Under the pieces are notes generated by a model. The model saw only the letters and a list, made by a program, of their open reading frames with translations. It was not told the origin of the DNA and ran no database searches. From Eucalyptus grandis (lineage: Eukaryota > Streptophyta > Magnoliopsida > Myrtales > Myrtaceae), in NCBI RefSeq assembly GCF_016545825.1, contig NC_052614.1, positions 26,809,669 through 26,873,668 on the forward strand: a DNA stretch of 64,000 bases. Direction: 5' to 3'. The translations under genes were made by a program, and so were the position numbers. Of this stretch, positions 22,470 through 34,640 are shown in pieces (the first letter of the stretch is position 1; each line of letters opens with the position of its first letter).

Positions 22470-24900
22470 ATAATTATTAACTTAGTCCCCCAGAGAACGC
22501 GGCAGATCACCAGCTGTCAAAATGTAAGTCCATCAGCTCAGCTGAATAGTGAAAGATTAGATCATTGGTCCGCTAAAAAGCCCCAATGTCTTGTTCTATG
22601 TAACCAACTGACCAGTAGCATTGTGCTCATGGTCCTCAGAAGAACATGATCACTCCAAGAAGGAAGAAGCCACTGCCAATTCATGGAATAGTGAATACCA
22701 GAATCAGCTCATAATACGATTAAACGGAAAGATGGATAGGTGATGAAACAATCACCAATCAGAGGAGTGCAAACCCAACGATACGCATAACATGGCAGAC
22801 TCCCAGAGAGGCGAGAATAACCTTCAGAAAATTAGCATGCAAATCAGGCCAAATTAACAATTAATCAAGAAACAAAAAGAAAAGAAGGATCAAGAGCATT
22901 TTGGGTATGATGTCTCCTCCTAAGAGTTCTTCAGAGGCTGTCAGCGAGAAAGGAATGCATGCACAATCATAGACGCGATATGAGACTGAAGGATAAGGAC
23001 ACAATGGAGGGATATTTCTAGGAAGGGGACACGGGCAAGTGGATTTGGATTGGATAGTGATGTGTTGTGGCACGTACACCCTGCAAAGAAAGAACCATCA
23101 CAGATCATATGTTGGCCAAACTCCACCCCTCCAAAGGAGTGAGAATCGGTGTTCGCATCAATCGGAAAATTATGGGACTGGAGTACAAATTTTATTCAAA
23201 CCAATAACTGCCTTGAGAGACAATAGAGCTTATCCACCCTCGGACAATCATCTGCTCGCAGCAAAGCACCCCCTGTCGAATCTGGCAAGACTCCAACCTG
23301 TGGGGGGATCAAGACTAGAAGACAATCAAGTCCCAAAGATAAAAGACCGAAGAACAAATTTCAATCAAAACCAGTAAATTACAGCCTATCGCCTGAAAGA
23401 CAACTTTCATCATCTGAACCAAAAAAAGACAGCAAAAGATCATCGGTCCTCCAAAAGCCCAAACACCTAGTTTTATGAAACAAACGACCGGTGTCGTTCT
23501 TGACATCCTCAAACAAACAATTTCGCTCCAAGGGGAAGAAGCCACTGTGAATTCACCAAATAACAAAATCCAGAAACCACTCGTGAAACCATTAAACGGA
23601 AAGATCGATAAATGGGTGGATCAATTAAGGATCATAGGAAAAGCTAAACCGAACACCCATAACGACATCCTCAGATATCAAGAGATATGATCCAAGAGGA
23701 AAGAAGCCACTGTGAATTCACCAAATAACAAAAATCCAGAATAAGCTGGTAAAACAACAATGCAGAGATCAAGAGATCAATCGATCAATAACTTCCAAGA
23801 GTCAGCAAATCACACCCTGCCCAAATTATAACAAGTGCTCTCGCACAATCATTCTTGATTTTTTGCCAGCCATAACTTATTTATGCTATGATACAAAGTT
23901 GCACTATTTGCTTGACAAAGTGAGCAACTGACAATAGGCAAATATGTCCAAAAGTCCAAAAATACAAGCAGAATTATACAAGCTCCATAAGGTATTCCAC
24001 TAGCTCATATCGGCTAACGCTAGATGCTTCGTAAGTAAAATTTTATCCAGAGATCACAGCCTTCCTTCTCCTTTCAGGGCCTATACAATATATTCTGCAG
24101 AAAGGCTCAATTTCTTCACAAGGTCTTCAACCCAGTTAGTTTTTCTTCGCAAGTTAAACATCAGGTTTAGCTCATACAACACATGAACAAAATGATAACA
24201 AGTGCTATCTGTACAATTCATGCTTGATTTTTTGCCAATCACAACTTACTTGTGCTATGATACAAAGTTGCAGAATTTGCTCAACAAAGTGAGCAACTGA
24301 CAATGGACAAATATGTCCAAATGTCCAAAAATACAAGCAGATTTATACAAGCTCCATCAGGTATTCTGCTAGCTTATATACTCACTAATGCTAGATGCTT
24401 CGTTTGTAAGAAAAAATTTATCCAGATATTACAGCCTTCCATCTCCTTTCGGGGCCTATACAATATATATCCTGCAGGAAGGCTCAATTTCTTTGTGAAG
24501 TCAACGAACCAATTAGTTTTTCTTCTTGAGTTCAACATCAGGTATAGCTCATACAACACATGAACCCTACCTGAAGCAACCCGTCCAGTGCACCATCTCA
24601 TTCAAAGAGCAAGCTTGTAAAAGTTGGCCAAAACATCCAATCTATCCACTCTATGCATGCCCATGAGCATCCTTGCAGATATAGTTTTGAAGGCACAAAA
24701 TAGAGCCAACTTCCTCAGAAAACAAAGATAATAGAATAGGAGTTTTGGAGAAAATTAGGGAAGAATCCATGTAGAGGAATTGTGCAAGCTCATGGCCCAG
24801 TAACTTTTCAACACACAAGCAATATAAAACTAATTTGTCAGCCAAATTTATATCAACTGGAATTTCAATATAAAGAGAATCCCAATAAGAACACTCCTAC
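22470..24900 (-). repeat. Segment S3, superblock A
   Basis: Matches 39800-42290 (B) and 62140-64000 (C). It includes the splice-acceptor-linked block at 22861-23092 and two tandem sub-copies of the 'caagcagaattatacaagct' text (about 23880-24180 and 24190-24560). The later sub-copy has an open minus-strand frame of 75 codons (24374-24601, RRKTNWFVDFTKKLSLP) that is also open at 63712-63939. Confidence 0.8.
22861..23092 (-). other. Acceptor-linked conserved block (candidate exon), copy 1
   Basis: On the minus strand TTCTTTCTTTGCAG, a strong 3' splice-site match, is followed by a block (GTGTACGTGCCACAACACAT...) open for 72 codons from MYVPQHITIQ. The block recurs nine times in the window. The frame is not kept between copies because of indels, so it is more likely non-coding exon or intron sequence than a protein-coding exon. 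Confidence 0.35.
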
Positions 24901-25199
24901 GGACTGCACAAACCAATTCAATTTCTGAATATCGGCAATCAATTTCCATCTCACAAGGTAGAAGCGTCCAATAAGTCAAACTGCCATCAATGTGTGCCAC
25001 CAAGTCACCAAGGAAAGCAATAACTAGAGTTAGCCTTGAAACAGGACTCAATTGTAGTTTTATCTAGTGAAGTTCACAGAAAACGATTAGAGGACAACAT
25101 CATCGAAGAAAGAGACTTTGTGAACGGCTCCCAAAATTAACCATTTACACCAAAAATACCTCCAAAAGAAGAAAAAGTAAAAGCCCCAAATGAGAAGAT

Positions 25200-26640
25200 T
25201 TTAAGAATGTGAATCTTAATAGATATCGAAGTATGCATTCCAAATAAGAAGATACCGAGTATGCACCAAGTAGAAGCAATTCCGTCAGCGGTAAGCATTC
25301 AGTCCCGATAACCAATGGCCATTGACGAGTCCAACCAACTCAAACAACCTCTCACACGTAAAGAGCAGAAAAAAACCTCTTGTTTTAAACTAAAAGAAAA
25401 CACAGAAGTCATGCAAACAGAAAGGTGAAGCTAGGAAGGAAGTTCCTGGAGCCAGTCCCATGATAGGGAAGAAGAGCATGACGTATACATCTTGTCCTAC
25501 GAATTGATGATGCTTATGCAAAAAGAAAGAATGATTGCGATCCAAGACACTCCATATTGAACTTAATGAGGCAAACTATTGCCACGACCAAACTACGACC
25601 TGCAAAGGAAAGAGAACATCGATTATTTCTCCTTAACATGAAAATAAGGGAAGTGGAAGAAAAATTAGGAATTGATGATTATGCAGAAAGGAAGAACACA
25701 TCACGACCACGAGACTCCATATCAAACTCGGCCATGTAAAGTATTGCCTCGACCAAACTCGATCTGCGGAAGGAAGAGAACTAAATCTGATCTTTGAAAT
25801 AAACTAAAAATAACAGAAGTGAAGGACAAGTTCCATTCAAACCAATGACTGCCTAAATTCCAAGAAGGAGGAGATCGTCCAACTCCAAACAATTATCAAC
25901 TCGGCTCTACGAGAGAGCGCAACGAGATCACCAAGCTGTCAAATCTTGTAAAACAAGCAGGTTGTCAAAATTTCAGTGCATCGCTTGTCCTAAAGACTAA
26001 GACTACCACATCATCAGCTCAACTAAACAGTGCAAGATTAGATCATTAGTCCTCCAAACAGCCCAAATGTCTTGTTCTATGTAACCAACCGATCGGTAGC
26101 ATTGTGCTCATGGTCCTCGAGACAAACATGATCATTCCAAGAAGAAAGAAGCCCTTTGCCAATTCACGGAATAGTGAATATTAGGATTGGCTCATAATGC
26201 AATTAAACGGAAAGATTAATCAATGATGAACCGATCACCAATTAGAGGAGCGCAAACCCTAACAATACCCATAACATGGCGAGACTCCCGAGAGAGGCGA
26301 GAGTAACCTTCGAAAAATTAGCATACAAATCGGGCGATTTATCAAATAATCAAGAAGGAAAAAGAAAAGAAGAAGGATCAAGAGTATTTAGGGAATGATG
26401 TCTCCTCTGAAGAGTGCTTCGTAGAGGCTGTCAACAGAGAAAAGAATGTATGCACAATCATAGACGCAAGATGAGACTAAAGGATGAGGGCACAAGGGAG
26501 GGCTATTTCTAGGAAGGAGACACTGGCAAGCGGATCTGGATTGGATAGCGATCCGTTGTGGCACGTAAACCCTACAAAGAAAGAACCATCACAGATCACA
26601 AATCGGCCAAACTCTGAACTCCAAAGGAATAAAAATGGCG
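25200..26640 (-). repeat. Array segment paired with 47640-49150
   Basis: Close match along the full length. It shows many of the CAG/CTG versus CG differences (for example 'tcacgaccacgagactcc' here versus 'tcactgaccacagagactcc' near 48212). No gene. Confidence 0.8.
26385..26590 (-). other. Acceptor-linked conserved block, copy 2
   Basis: Homologous to 22861-23092. The acceptor TTTCTTTGTAGGG here has lost the CAG, and the frame is disrupted. Confidence 0.35.
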
Positions 26641-27526
26641 ACACATATAAATTGCACTAGTCAAGTCTGGCAAGACTGAACTCTGATCTAAGAAGGGAAG
26701 AAAACTAGATCTGATCTTTCGGATTAACCAGAAGATAATAGAAGTAAAGGACATTTTTCAAGTGAAACATTACATACTATACTTTAGGGAAAGTTTTGGC
26801 AAAAGGTCAATGTTACCGCAAAAAACAGTGTGAAAAACAAATATTTTTTGGAAAAGAACATGTCCTACAAGTTCCAGATAACATAGAGAAAAAACAGGCA
26901 ATAGGTCGCATGAAAATAACATCTCAGCATAGGAAATTACCATCTAGACAGCATCAATCTCATCAAATATTAACACAGGAAACTGACAAAAAATTCTTCA
27001 GATAAACCAAATTTAACACCTATTGAGACAATATTCAAGCACACATACACTCCAAGTCAAAACAAATGCATATGCAAGAGACGCATTTCCCAATGAATGT
27101 GTGACAACATACGTTGAACCCGAAAATGTCCATGATAAATAACATGCAGGATAGTTCCATCAAAGAAAAAGGTAAGACATAATCAAAAGTTTCCAATCCA
27201 ATCCCGAAGAGAAAGTAGGCTCTAACCTGCCAAAAGAACAAGTGGTATCAACTACCGTCATTGGTTAAGAAATAGAAACAAAATAAGAAAGATTAAGAAT
27301 GCAAATTGTGATAGATATCTGATGTACGTCATTTCAAAATAAGAAACTACTGTATGCCCCGAAGTAAAAACGATTACATCAAAGCAATAAACCTTCAAAG
27401 TCCCAATAACCAAAGAAAACATAAAAATTAGACATTTATATGGCCATTGACCGAGTCCAACACCTCAAATAACCTCTGGCACGGAAAGAGCACAAAATGA
27501 CCTTTTGTTTGGTACCAAAAGAAAAC
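26640..27526 (-). repeat. Array segment paired with 52560-53330
   Basis: Shares 'caatgttaccgcaaaaaaca' / 'caatgttacagcaaaaaaca' and the 'agtttccaatccaatcccga' block with B. No gene. Confidence 0.75.
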
Positions 27527-29304
27527 ACAGAAATCATGCGAAAACAAAGGGAAGCAAACCGGGTAATGCCTAGAGACGGTTTCACGATAGGGAAGATGAG
27601 CATGGTGCATACATCTTACATATGACAATTCCATGATTTACCAGTGATCCAATTAGTGATTGTAGCATACAGATAAGAATGAAGAGAAATGAGCTAGAAC
27701 TTGTGTGGATCTTTCTAGACAAAAAAGAACTCTGACAAAAGAGCTTGTCCTATGAATTGATGCTTATGCAGCAAGAAAGAGCCATCACGATTAGACTCTC
27801 CATGTCGAAATTGACGAGGTAAACTATAGCCTCAACCAAATTATGACCTGCGAAGGAAAGAGAACATCTTATTGTTCCACTTCAACTACATGATAACTGC
27901 AGCAGAAGACAAATTAGAAATTGATGCTCATGTAGCAAGAAAGAACATCACTGATCGTAGACACTCCATACTGAACTTGGCTATGTAAGGTATTGCCCTG
28001 ACCAAACTCTGATCTGCAAAGGGAAGAGAAATAGATATGAACTTTCAGATTAACTAAGAAATAATGGAAGTAAGGGAGAAGATTCATACAAACCAATGAC
28101 TGCCCAAATTCTGAGAAGCAGAAGCTCATCCAATTTCAAACAATTATCAACTCAAGACTACGTAAAACGCAAGCATCACCAGCTGTCAAATCCAGTAAAA
28201 CTTTCAAGCTGTAATGGAAGCCTAGAAGGTTGTCAAATTTCAGCCCATCATTTGTGTTTTAAGACAAAGGCTTCTAGATCACCAACCCAAAAAGCCCAAA
28301 TGTCGTATTGTATGTAACCAACTGATCTGTTGCGCTGTATTTGTTGTCCTCAGACAACATCCTCAACCAAAAGGATTTCTCCAAGAAGAAAGAAGCCACT
28401 GCCAATTCAATGCATACAGAAATCGTGCGAAAACATAGGGAAAGCAAACCAAGTAATGCCTGGAGCCAGTTTCATGATAGGGAAGATGAGCATGACGCAA
28501 ACATCTTACATATTATATTTCCATGATTTACTAGTGATCCAATTAGTGATTGTAGCATACAGATAAGAATGAAGAGAAACGAGCTAGAACTTGTGTGGAT
28601 CTTTCCAGACAAGAAAGACCTCTAACAGAAGAGCTTGTCCTATGAATTGATGCTTATGCAGCAAGAAAGAGCCATCACTAATGGGACACTCCATGTCGAA
28701 ATTGACGAGGTAAAGTATAGCCTCGACCAAATTATGACCTGCGAAGGAAAGAGAACATCTGACCGTTCCACTTCAACTACATGATAACTGCAGCGGAAGA
28801 CAAATTAGAAATTGATGCTCATGTAGCAAGAAAGAACATCATTGATCGTAGACACTCCATATCGAACTTGGCTATGTAAGGTATTGCCCTAACCAAACTC
28901 TAATCTGCAAAGGGAAGAGAAATAGATATGAACTTTCAGATTGACTAAGAAATAATGGAAGGGACAAGATTCATTCAAACCAATGACTGCCCAAAATTTA
29001 AGAAGCAAAAGCTCATCCAATTTCAAACAATTATCAACTCAGCCCCACCGAAAACGCAGAGATCACCATTTGTCAAATCCAAGAAACTTTCAAGCTGTAA
29101 TGGAAGCCTACAAGGTTGTCAAATTTCAGCCCATCATTTGTGTTTTAAGACAAAGGCTTCTAGATCACCAACCCAAAAAGCCCAAATGTCGTATTGTATG
29201 TAACCAACTGATCTGTTGTCCTGTATTTGTTGTCATCGAGACAACATCCTCAACCAAAAGGATTTCTCCAAGAAGAAAGAAGCCTTTGCCAATTCAATGA
29301 ATAC
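27527..29304 (-). repeat. 889-bp direct tandem duplication
   Basis: Text starting at 27527 (ACAGAAATC...GCGAAAAC) restarts at 28416 after a join inside ACAGAA; the first copy runs 27527-28415 and the second 28416-29304. Superblock B has a single copy of the same stretch (about 53320-54190), so the duplication arose in A after A and B separated. The two copies differ by scattered substitutions. Confidence 0.8.
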
Positions 29305-29459
29305 AGAATCATCTCAAAATACAATTGAACTTGGAGTTATCAATCAATGACGAATCAATCACCAATTGAAGGAGCGAAAAACCTAATGATGTCGACAACA
29401 TGGCAGAGTCCCGGAGAAGCAAGGCGTGACCTTTGGAAAATAACATAGCATAAACAGAA

Positions 29460-29740
29460 TCAGACCAATTTAACAATCAATGAAGGGACAAAAAGAAAGA
29501 AGAGGATGAAGAGCCTGCCTTGGGAACGATGTCTCCTGTGAAGAGTACTTTGCAGAGGCTGACAAACTGAGAGAGGAACGCATGCACAATCATAGACACG
29601 AGATGAGATGGAAGGATGAGGACACGAGGGAGGGACATTTCTAGGAAGGAGACACCAGCCTTTGAAATTTAATAAAAATAAGATGTGGATCTGGATTGGA
29701 TAGTGATCTCTTGGGACATGTACACCTTTCAAAGAAAGAA
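29460..29740 (-). other. Acceptor-linked conserved block, copy 3
   Basis: Homologous to 22861-23092, with an added 'TTTGAAATTTAATAAAAATA' stretch in the middle also seen at 54540. Different frame from copy 1. Confidence 0.35.
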
Positions 29741-30227
29741 CCACCACGGATCATACATCAACCAAACAACGACCTCCCAACTAATGAGAATCAGTTTTTG
29801 CATTAATCAGAAAATTATGGGACTGGAGAACAAATTCCATTTAAACCAATAAATGCCTCAAGAAACGATAGAGCTTATCCAATTTCAGATGATCGTCAAC
29901 TCGTGCAAGATCACCACTTGTCAAGTCTGGCAAGACTCCAACCTACGAAAGAATTAGCACTAGAAGATAATCAACTGCAAAAGATTTAAAAAAAAAAAGA
30001 ATAAATTCCAATCAAGGCCAGTAAATTTCATCCTGTCACCTGGTCTAAGATGTGATTAAAGACTACTAGTTCATCATCTAAACCAAAAATAAGAAAACAA
30101 CGGATCATCAGTCCTCCCAAAAATCTAAACATCCACGTTCTATGAGTCAAACTAACCAATGTCATCGTATTGATCCTCCTTGACATCCTCAGACAAACAG
30201 TTTCACTTTGAGGGGAAAGAAGCCACT

Positions 30228-30495
30228 CCCTCTTCATTTATTATTTGATAAATGCTTTAAGAGCATTCTTTGATGTTTTCTCAACTTTAAAATTACAATT
30301 TTGAGTCATTGACTATAATTGTGCATATAGCGACATAGATGATATTGCTGATTTAATTGCTCAAACATTATACTCATACCCATCAGTCAGTGTGCGTGTG
30401 TGTGTGTGTGTAGTTTTATTATTTTATTTCTGAGAAGTATGCTTTTACTATGATAAATTTAATTATCTCATTTCTGGCCAAAAAAGAAATACATA
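30228..30495. other. Non-array insertion with a GT microsatellite
   Basis: Array text stops after 'gaagccactccctcttcatt' and resumes at 'gagaagtggaagacaactta'. The roughly 270 bases between have no counterpart elsewhere in the window, are AT-rich and include a (GT) run at about 30390-30411. No terminal repeats or target duplication were found, so its origin is unknown. Confidence 0.5.
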
Positions 30496-31229
30496 AATGA
30501 GAAGTGGAAGACAACTTAGAAATTGATGCTTCGTAGCAAGAAAGAACATCACGCGATGGTAGACACTTTGCATTGGCCGGGTAAAGTATTGCCTCGACCA
30601 AAATCTTGATCTGCAAAGGAAAGAGAACTAGATCTAACCTTTCCAATTAACTACAAATGACAGACGTAAAGGAAAAATTGCATTCAAACCAATAACTGCC
30701 TAAATCCAAGGAGCAGCGGCTCATCTAATTTCAAACAATTATCAACTCAGCCCCACGTAAGACGCAACGGATCACCAGTTTGTCAAATCCAGTAAAATTT
30801 TCAAGCTGTAAAAGAAGTCTAGAAGGTTGCCATAATGACAATCCATCATTTTTCCTGAAGACAAAGGCTTCTAGATCAACCAAACAGTGCAAGATAGATT
30901 ATTAGTCCTCCAAAAGCCCAAATGTCATATTCGATGTGACCAACGACCGGTTGCATTGTACTCATTGTCCTCAGACAACATCCTCAGACAAAATGATCGC
31001 TTCAAGAAGAAATAAGCCACTCCCAATTCATGGAATAGTGTACCAGAATCAGCTCATTATACAATTGAACTTGATAAGATCAATCAATGATCAGAGGAGG
31101 GAAAACCTTAACAATGCCCACGACATGGCAAGAGTCCCAGAGAGGCAAGGCGTGGCCCTCAGAAAATAACATTGCATAAACCAAATCAGACCAATTTAAC
31201 AATCAATCAAGAGAAAGAAAGTGATCAAA

Positions 31230-31460
31230 AGTGCGTTCGGGAACGATGTCTCCTCTGAAACGTACTTCGCAGAGGCTGTCAACTGAGAGAGGAACGCATG
31301 CACAATCATAGATGCACGATGAGACTGATGGATGAGGAAATGACGGAGGGACTAGGAAAGAGACACCCGCTTTCGAACTTCAATGAAAAGAAGACAAAGA
31401 GGAATTGGATTGGATGGTAATCTTTCATGGCGCATACACCTTGCAAAGAAAGAACCATCA
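31230..31460 (-). other. Acceptor-linked conserved block, copy 4
   Basis: Homologous to 22861-23092 (landmarks 'gatgtctcctctgaaacgta', 'gcatgcacaatcatagatgc', 'ccttgcaaagaaagaaccat'). Diverged and out of frame. Confidence 0.35.
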
Positions 31461-32073
31461 AAGATTAAACATCAACCAAACACTAAATTCAAAGGAATGA
31501 GAATCAGCTTTCACGTAATCGGAAAATTATGGGACTGAAAGAACAAATTTCATTCAAACGGATAATTGCCTCGTGAGACCATAGAGCTTATCCAATTTCA
31601 AGCAATCATCAACTCGCAGCGGATCACCACTTGTCAAGTCTGGCAAGACTCCAACCTGTGAGAGAATCATGACTAGAAGATAAATATCTCCCAGAGATAA
31701 AAAACTGAAGAACCAATGTCCATCAACACCAGTAATTTTCAGTCTATTGCCCGGTCTTAGATGTGACCAAACACTAGATCATCATCTCAACCCTAAAAAG
31801 ACAGCAAAAGGATCATCGGTCCTTCCAAAAAGCCCAAACACCTAGTTTTATGGAACACACTGACCAGTGTCATTGTATTCATGGTCCTTGACATCCTCAG
31901 ACAAAAAAAGTTCACTCCAAGGGGAAAGAAGCCACTGCAATTCACCAAATAAAAAAATCCAGAAGCAGCTCGTGGATTGTATGGAAAGTCAGTCAATGGA
32001 TCGATAAAGGATTGGAGGAGGAGATAAATTAAGCACTTCCCATAGCAACATCCTCAGACAATAGAGATATGAT

Positions 32074-32290
32074 TCAAGAGGAAAGAAGCCACACTGCCAA
32101 TTCGCCAACTAACAAAAATCCAGAATAAGTTGGCAAAACAATCAAGGAAAGATTGAGGCGGGACGAGGCGTAAACCAAATAATTTCGATAACCGAGAGGA
32201 ATCGTAGGCCGGGCAGCAGAAGCCATGGGGAGACAAAGGTGGGGGGCGAGCAGAAACAGGAAAGCGTGAGAACACCTATCCTGCAAAAGG
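32074..32290 (-). other. Leader/first-exon-like segment next to the MTHFR exon, superblock B
   Basis: The minus strand reads TTTCCTTTTGCAG, then a C/T-rich leader (CTTTCCTGTTTCTGCTCGCC) and CTCCCCATGGCTTCTGCTGCC, opening a frame MASAARPTIPLGYRNYLV. It resembles the leader at 1440-1830, including the following GYRNSLVYASS-like text at about 1510-1545. It lies only about 50 bases 3' of the MTHFR exon, so MTHFR sequence and a first-exon-like sequence are juxtaposed in an order that no normal gene would have. Confidence 0.4.
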
Positions 32291-32339
32291 AAATATGCAG
32301 GCTTTTAAGGTAACAATTAAGTAGAGCAGATTAAAGAAC

Positions 32340-32399
32340 CTGGATAGCCAGCAACACTAATGCCAAAGTAATCCCCATATTTGGCTCGATGTGTTTCAC
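32340..32399 (-). pseudogene. Methylenetetrahydrofolate reductase (MTHFR) exon, superblock B
   Basis: MTHFR reduces 5,10-methylene-THF to 5-methyl-THF in the cytosol for methionine synthesis. The minus strand shows acceptor TTATTAATGCAG, an exon of 60 bases and donor CAG|GTTCTTTAATC. Translation gives VKHI, then a one-base break, then AKYGDYFGISVAGYP, which matches the plant MTHFR catalytic-domain segment ending GYPEAHPD. The exon starts in phase 0 and ends after the first base of the Glu codon, as the family requires. The break is at CG (32387-32388), where copy A reads CTG, giving an in-frame Arg. No other MTHFR exon (such as the HGQDKF or GFLRM segments) was found, so as seen this is an isolated exon, possibly of a gene continuing outside the window. 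Confidence 0.8.
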
Positions 32400-34640
32400 C
32401 TGCATTAATAACCAAGCGAGATCCAGAACAAAAACAATAAGCACAAATAAAGAGCAAATATGGGGGCAGTTACCGCTGCCAATCCGGTTTGTCAATGCAC
32501 TTGCTTAAATGCTCACTTGCTATATGACTAGTCAATTTCTAAAGAGCAATACGAGAACCACTTACAAAACATGCTATGCAAAAGCATTAATTGTTACATA
32601 TGATTTTTTGCTTCTCCAATTCAAAAAGACCTTCTTTTATCAAGAGAAATGGTTTATTTTGTATATAGATAGTGTACACCAAACTAGTGAATGACTAGGA
32701 TATCTAGCATTTCTCTTTTCTAGGTTTTAAATGCGTAGGGGTGAAAATTTAGGGCCTTACATGGATAAATGAAGCTGTCAATCATTGATACAGAATTCAA
32801 AACAAACTCTGAGTGAAAAACAATTAGTAAAGTTTTGACAAGAGATAAATGTTACCGCAGTGAAAAACAAATATTTTTTTGGAAAAGAACCTATCCTGTA
32901 AGTTCCAAATAACATAGAAAAACAAGGGAAATAAGTACTGCAAAAATAACAACTCAGCATAATAAAACCGAATTAACATATTGACACAAAATTCAAGCAG
33001 ACACACACACCAAGCCAAAACAGATGCATATGCAAGAAATCTATTGCCAAGTGAACATGCGACCTAGTACATTGAAAGGAAAAAGAGTAACAAATAACAT
33101 GCAGAATAGTTCCATCAAGGAAAAAGTCTTCGCGTTAACCTATTGATAACCTATTATTGAAAGAGAGGTGAACGGTGATCATCTTGCCTTAATAAAAAAA
33201 ATAAGAAAAATAAAATAGAGTCAATACTATTATAATCATTTACTGTCAGGAATCCAATACATGAGAGCTTATACAATCTCAAACAAAACCTGGTCTCCAC
33301 AATTCATCCTCTTAGCCTTGCAGAATAAGGCAAAGGATCAGCACTTCTCAAGGTCAGCAAACCTTCAACCTAAAGCAATTAGAACTAGACGATTATCATC
33401 TCGATTCTTGCCACTACCCAAAGATAAGGAATGAAAGAATGAATTTTGAAAAAGAAACATAAGTGTCCATGCAGGAAATTATTAAAATTTGCAGTTCATC
33501 ACCCAGTACTCTAGTCCATCAACTCAACATTACACCACAAAGGAATCGTCAATCCCAAAAAATAGCTCAAACATTTTATTCTATGCAACAATTGACCAAA
33601 CTCATCATATTTACTGTTCCTTACATGAAGTCCTCGGAAGTAGAGATCAGTCCAACAGAGAAGTCACTTCCGTTGCATTAAACAACAGATCCAGAATCTG
33701 CTCCTAAGAAAACTAAATAGAATGACCGACCAATAAATTGATACATGGTTAAAGGAGGACAGTAGACCCTAATGATGTCCCTGACCATGGCAAAGTCCCA
33801 AGGAGGCAACTGGAACAGAAGAAATTAAGCTCCTGGAGCAAACCAGATGCTTCAGAAACTAGACCAAGAAAGTAATCAGCTCATCAATCGTCAAGAGATT
33901 ATAAAAATAAAAAAACTAAGAAGGATTAAGAACGGGTATCATAATAGATACCTGAAGCACATCATTCCAAATAAGATGCAACCAAAGTATGCACCGAAGT
34001 AAAACCAACCCGCGCAGTAAGCCTTCGGTCCCAATAACCATAGAAAACCTACAATGTAGACATTTATATGGCCATTGATGGAGTCCAACCAACACAGACA
34101 AACTCTCATATAGAAAGAACACAAAATGACCTCTTGTTCTAGACCAATAGAAAACACACAAGTTGTGTAAGAACGAAAGCGAACCAAGCAAGGTAATGCC
34201 TGGTGCCACTTCGAGGATTAGAAAACAGACCATCCGTATAACTATAACATATGCTATCTCCATGATTTAGAGAGATCCAATTAGTGATCATAGCACACAG
34301 ATAAGAATGAAGAGAAACAAGATAGAACTCTTGTGGACCTTTCCAGAAAAAAAAAATCTGAAAGAAGAGCTTGTCCTATTAATTGATGCTTATGCAGGAA
34401 GAAAGAGCCACCACTGATCACAGGCACTCCATATTGAAATTCATGAGGTAAAGTATTACCTCAACCAAACTCTGACCTGCGAAGGAAAGAGAACACCTGA
34501 TCGTTCCACCTTAACTAGAAGATAATAGAAGTGGAAGACAAATTAGGAATGGATGCATATGCACCAACAAAGAACATAACAGATACCAAACACTCCATAC
34601 TGAACTTGGCCACGTAAAGTATTGCCTCCACCATTAAAGC
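32400..34640 (-). repeat. Segment S1, superblock B
   Basis: Counterpart of 16960-19215 and 54976-57000. It ends at an abrupt join ('attgcctccacc' to 'attaaagcatgg') at about 34633. Confidence 0.85.

Larger units (their letters stand above)
16942..32339 (-). repeat. Superblock A of the higher-order array (about 15.4 kb)
   Basis: Starts at the partial MTHFR exon (16942-16959) and ends where the next copy of that exon begins. Segment order is shared with superblocks B and C: S1 (16960-19790), S2 (19800-22430), S3 (22470-24900), then 25200-26640, 26640-28320 and 29300-29850. Relative to C it lacks the stretch equivalent to 57540-58580. Relative to B it lacks about 37840-39800. It contains its own 889-bp tandem duplication. 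The minus strand is T-rich and studded with TTTGCAG-type 3' splice-site-like strings. No coding frame is kept between copies. Confidence 0.8.

Noticed and set aside
22861..23079. MYVPQ... open frame as a conserved small protein gene
   Set aside because: It is open in three recent copies but broken by indels or shifted in the other six, while the DNA is equally similar in all frames. There is no sign of selection on the protein.
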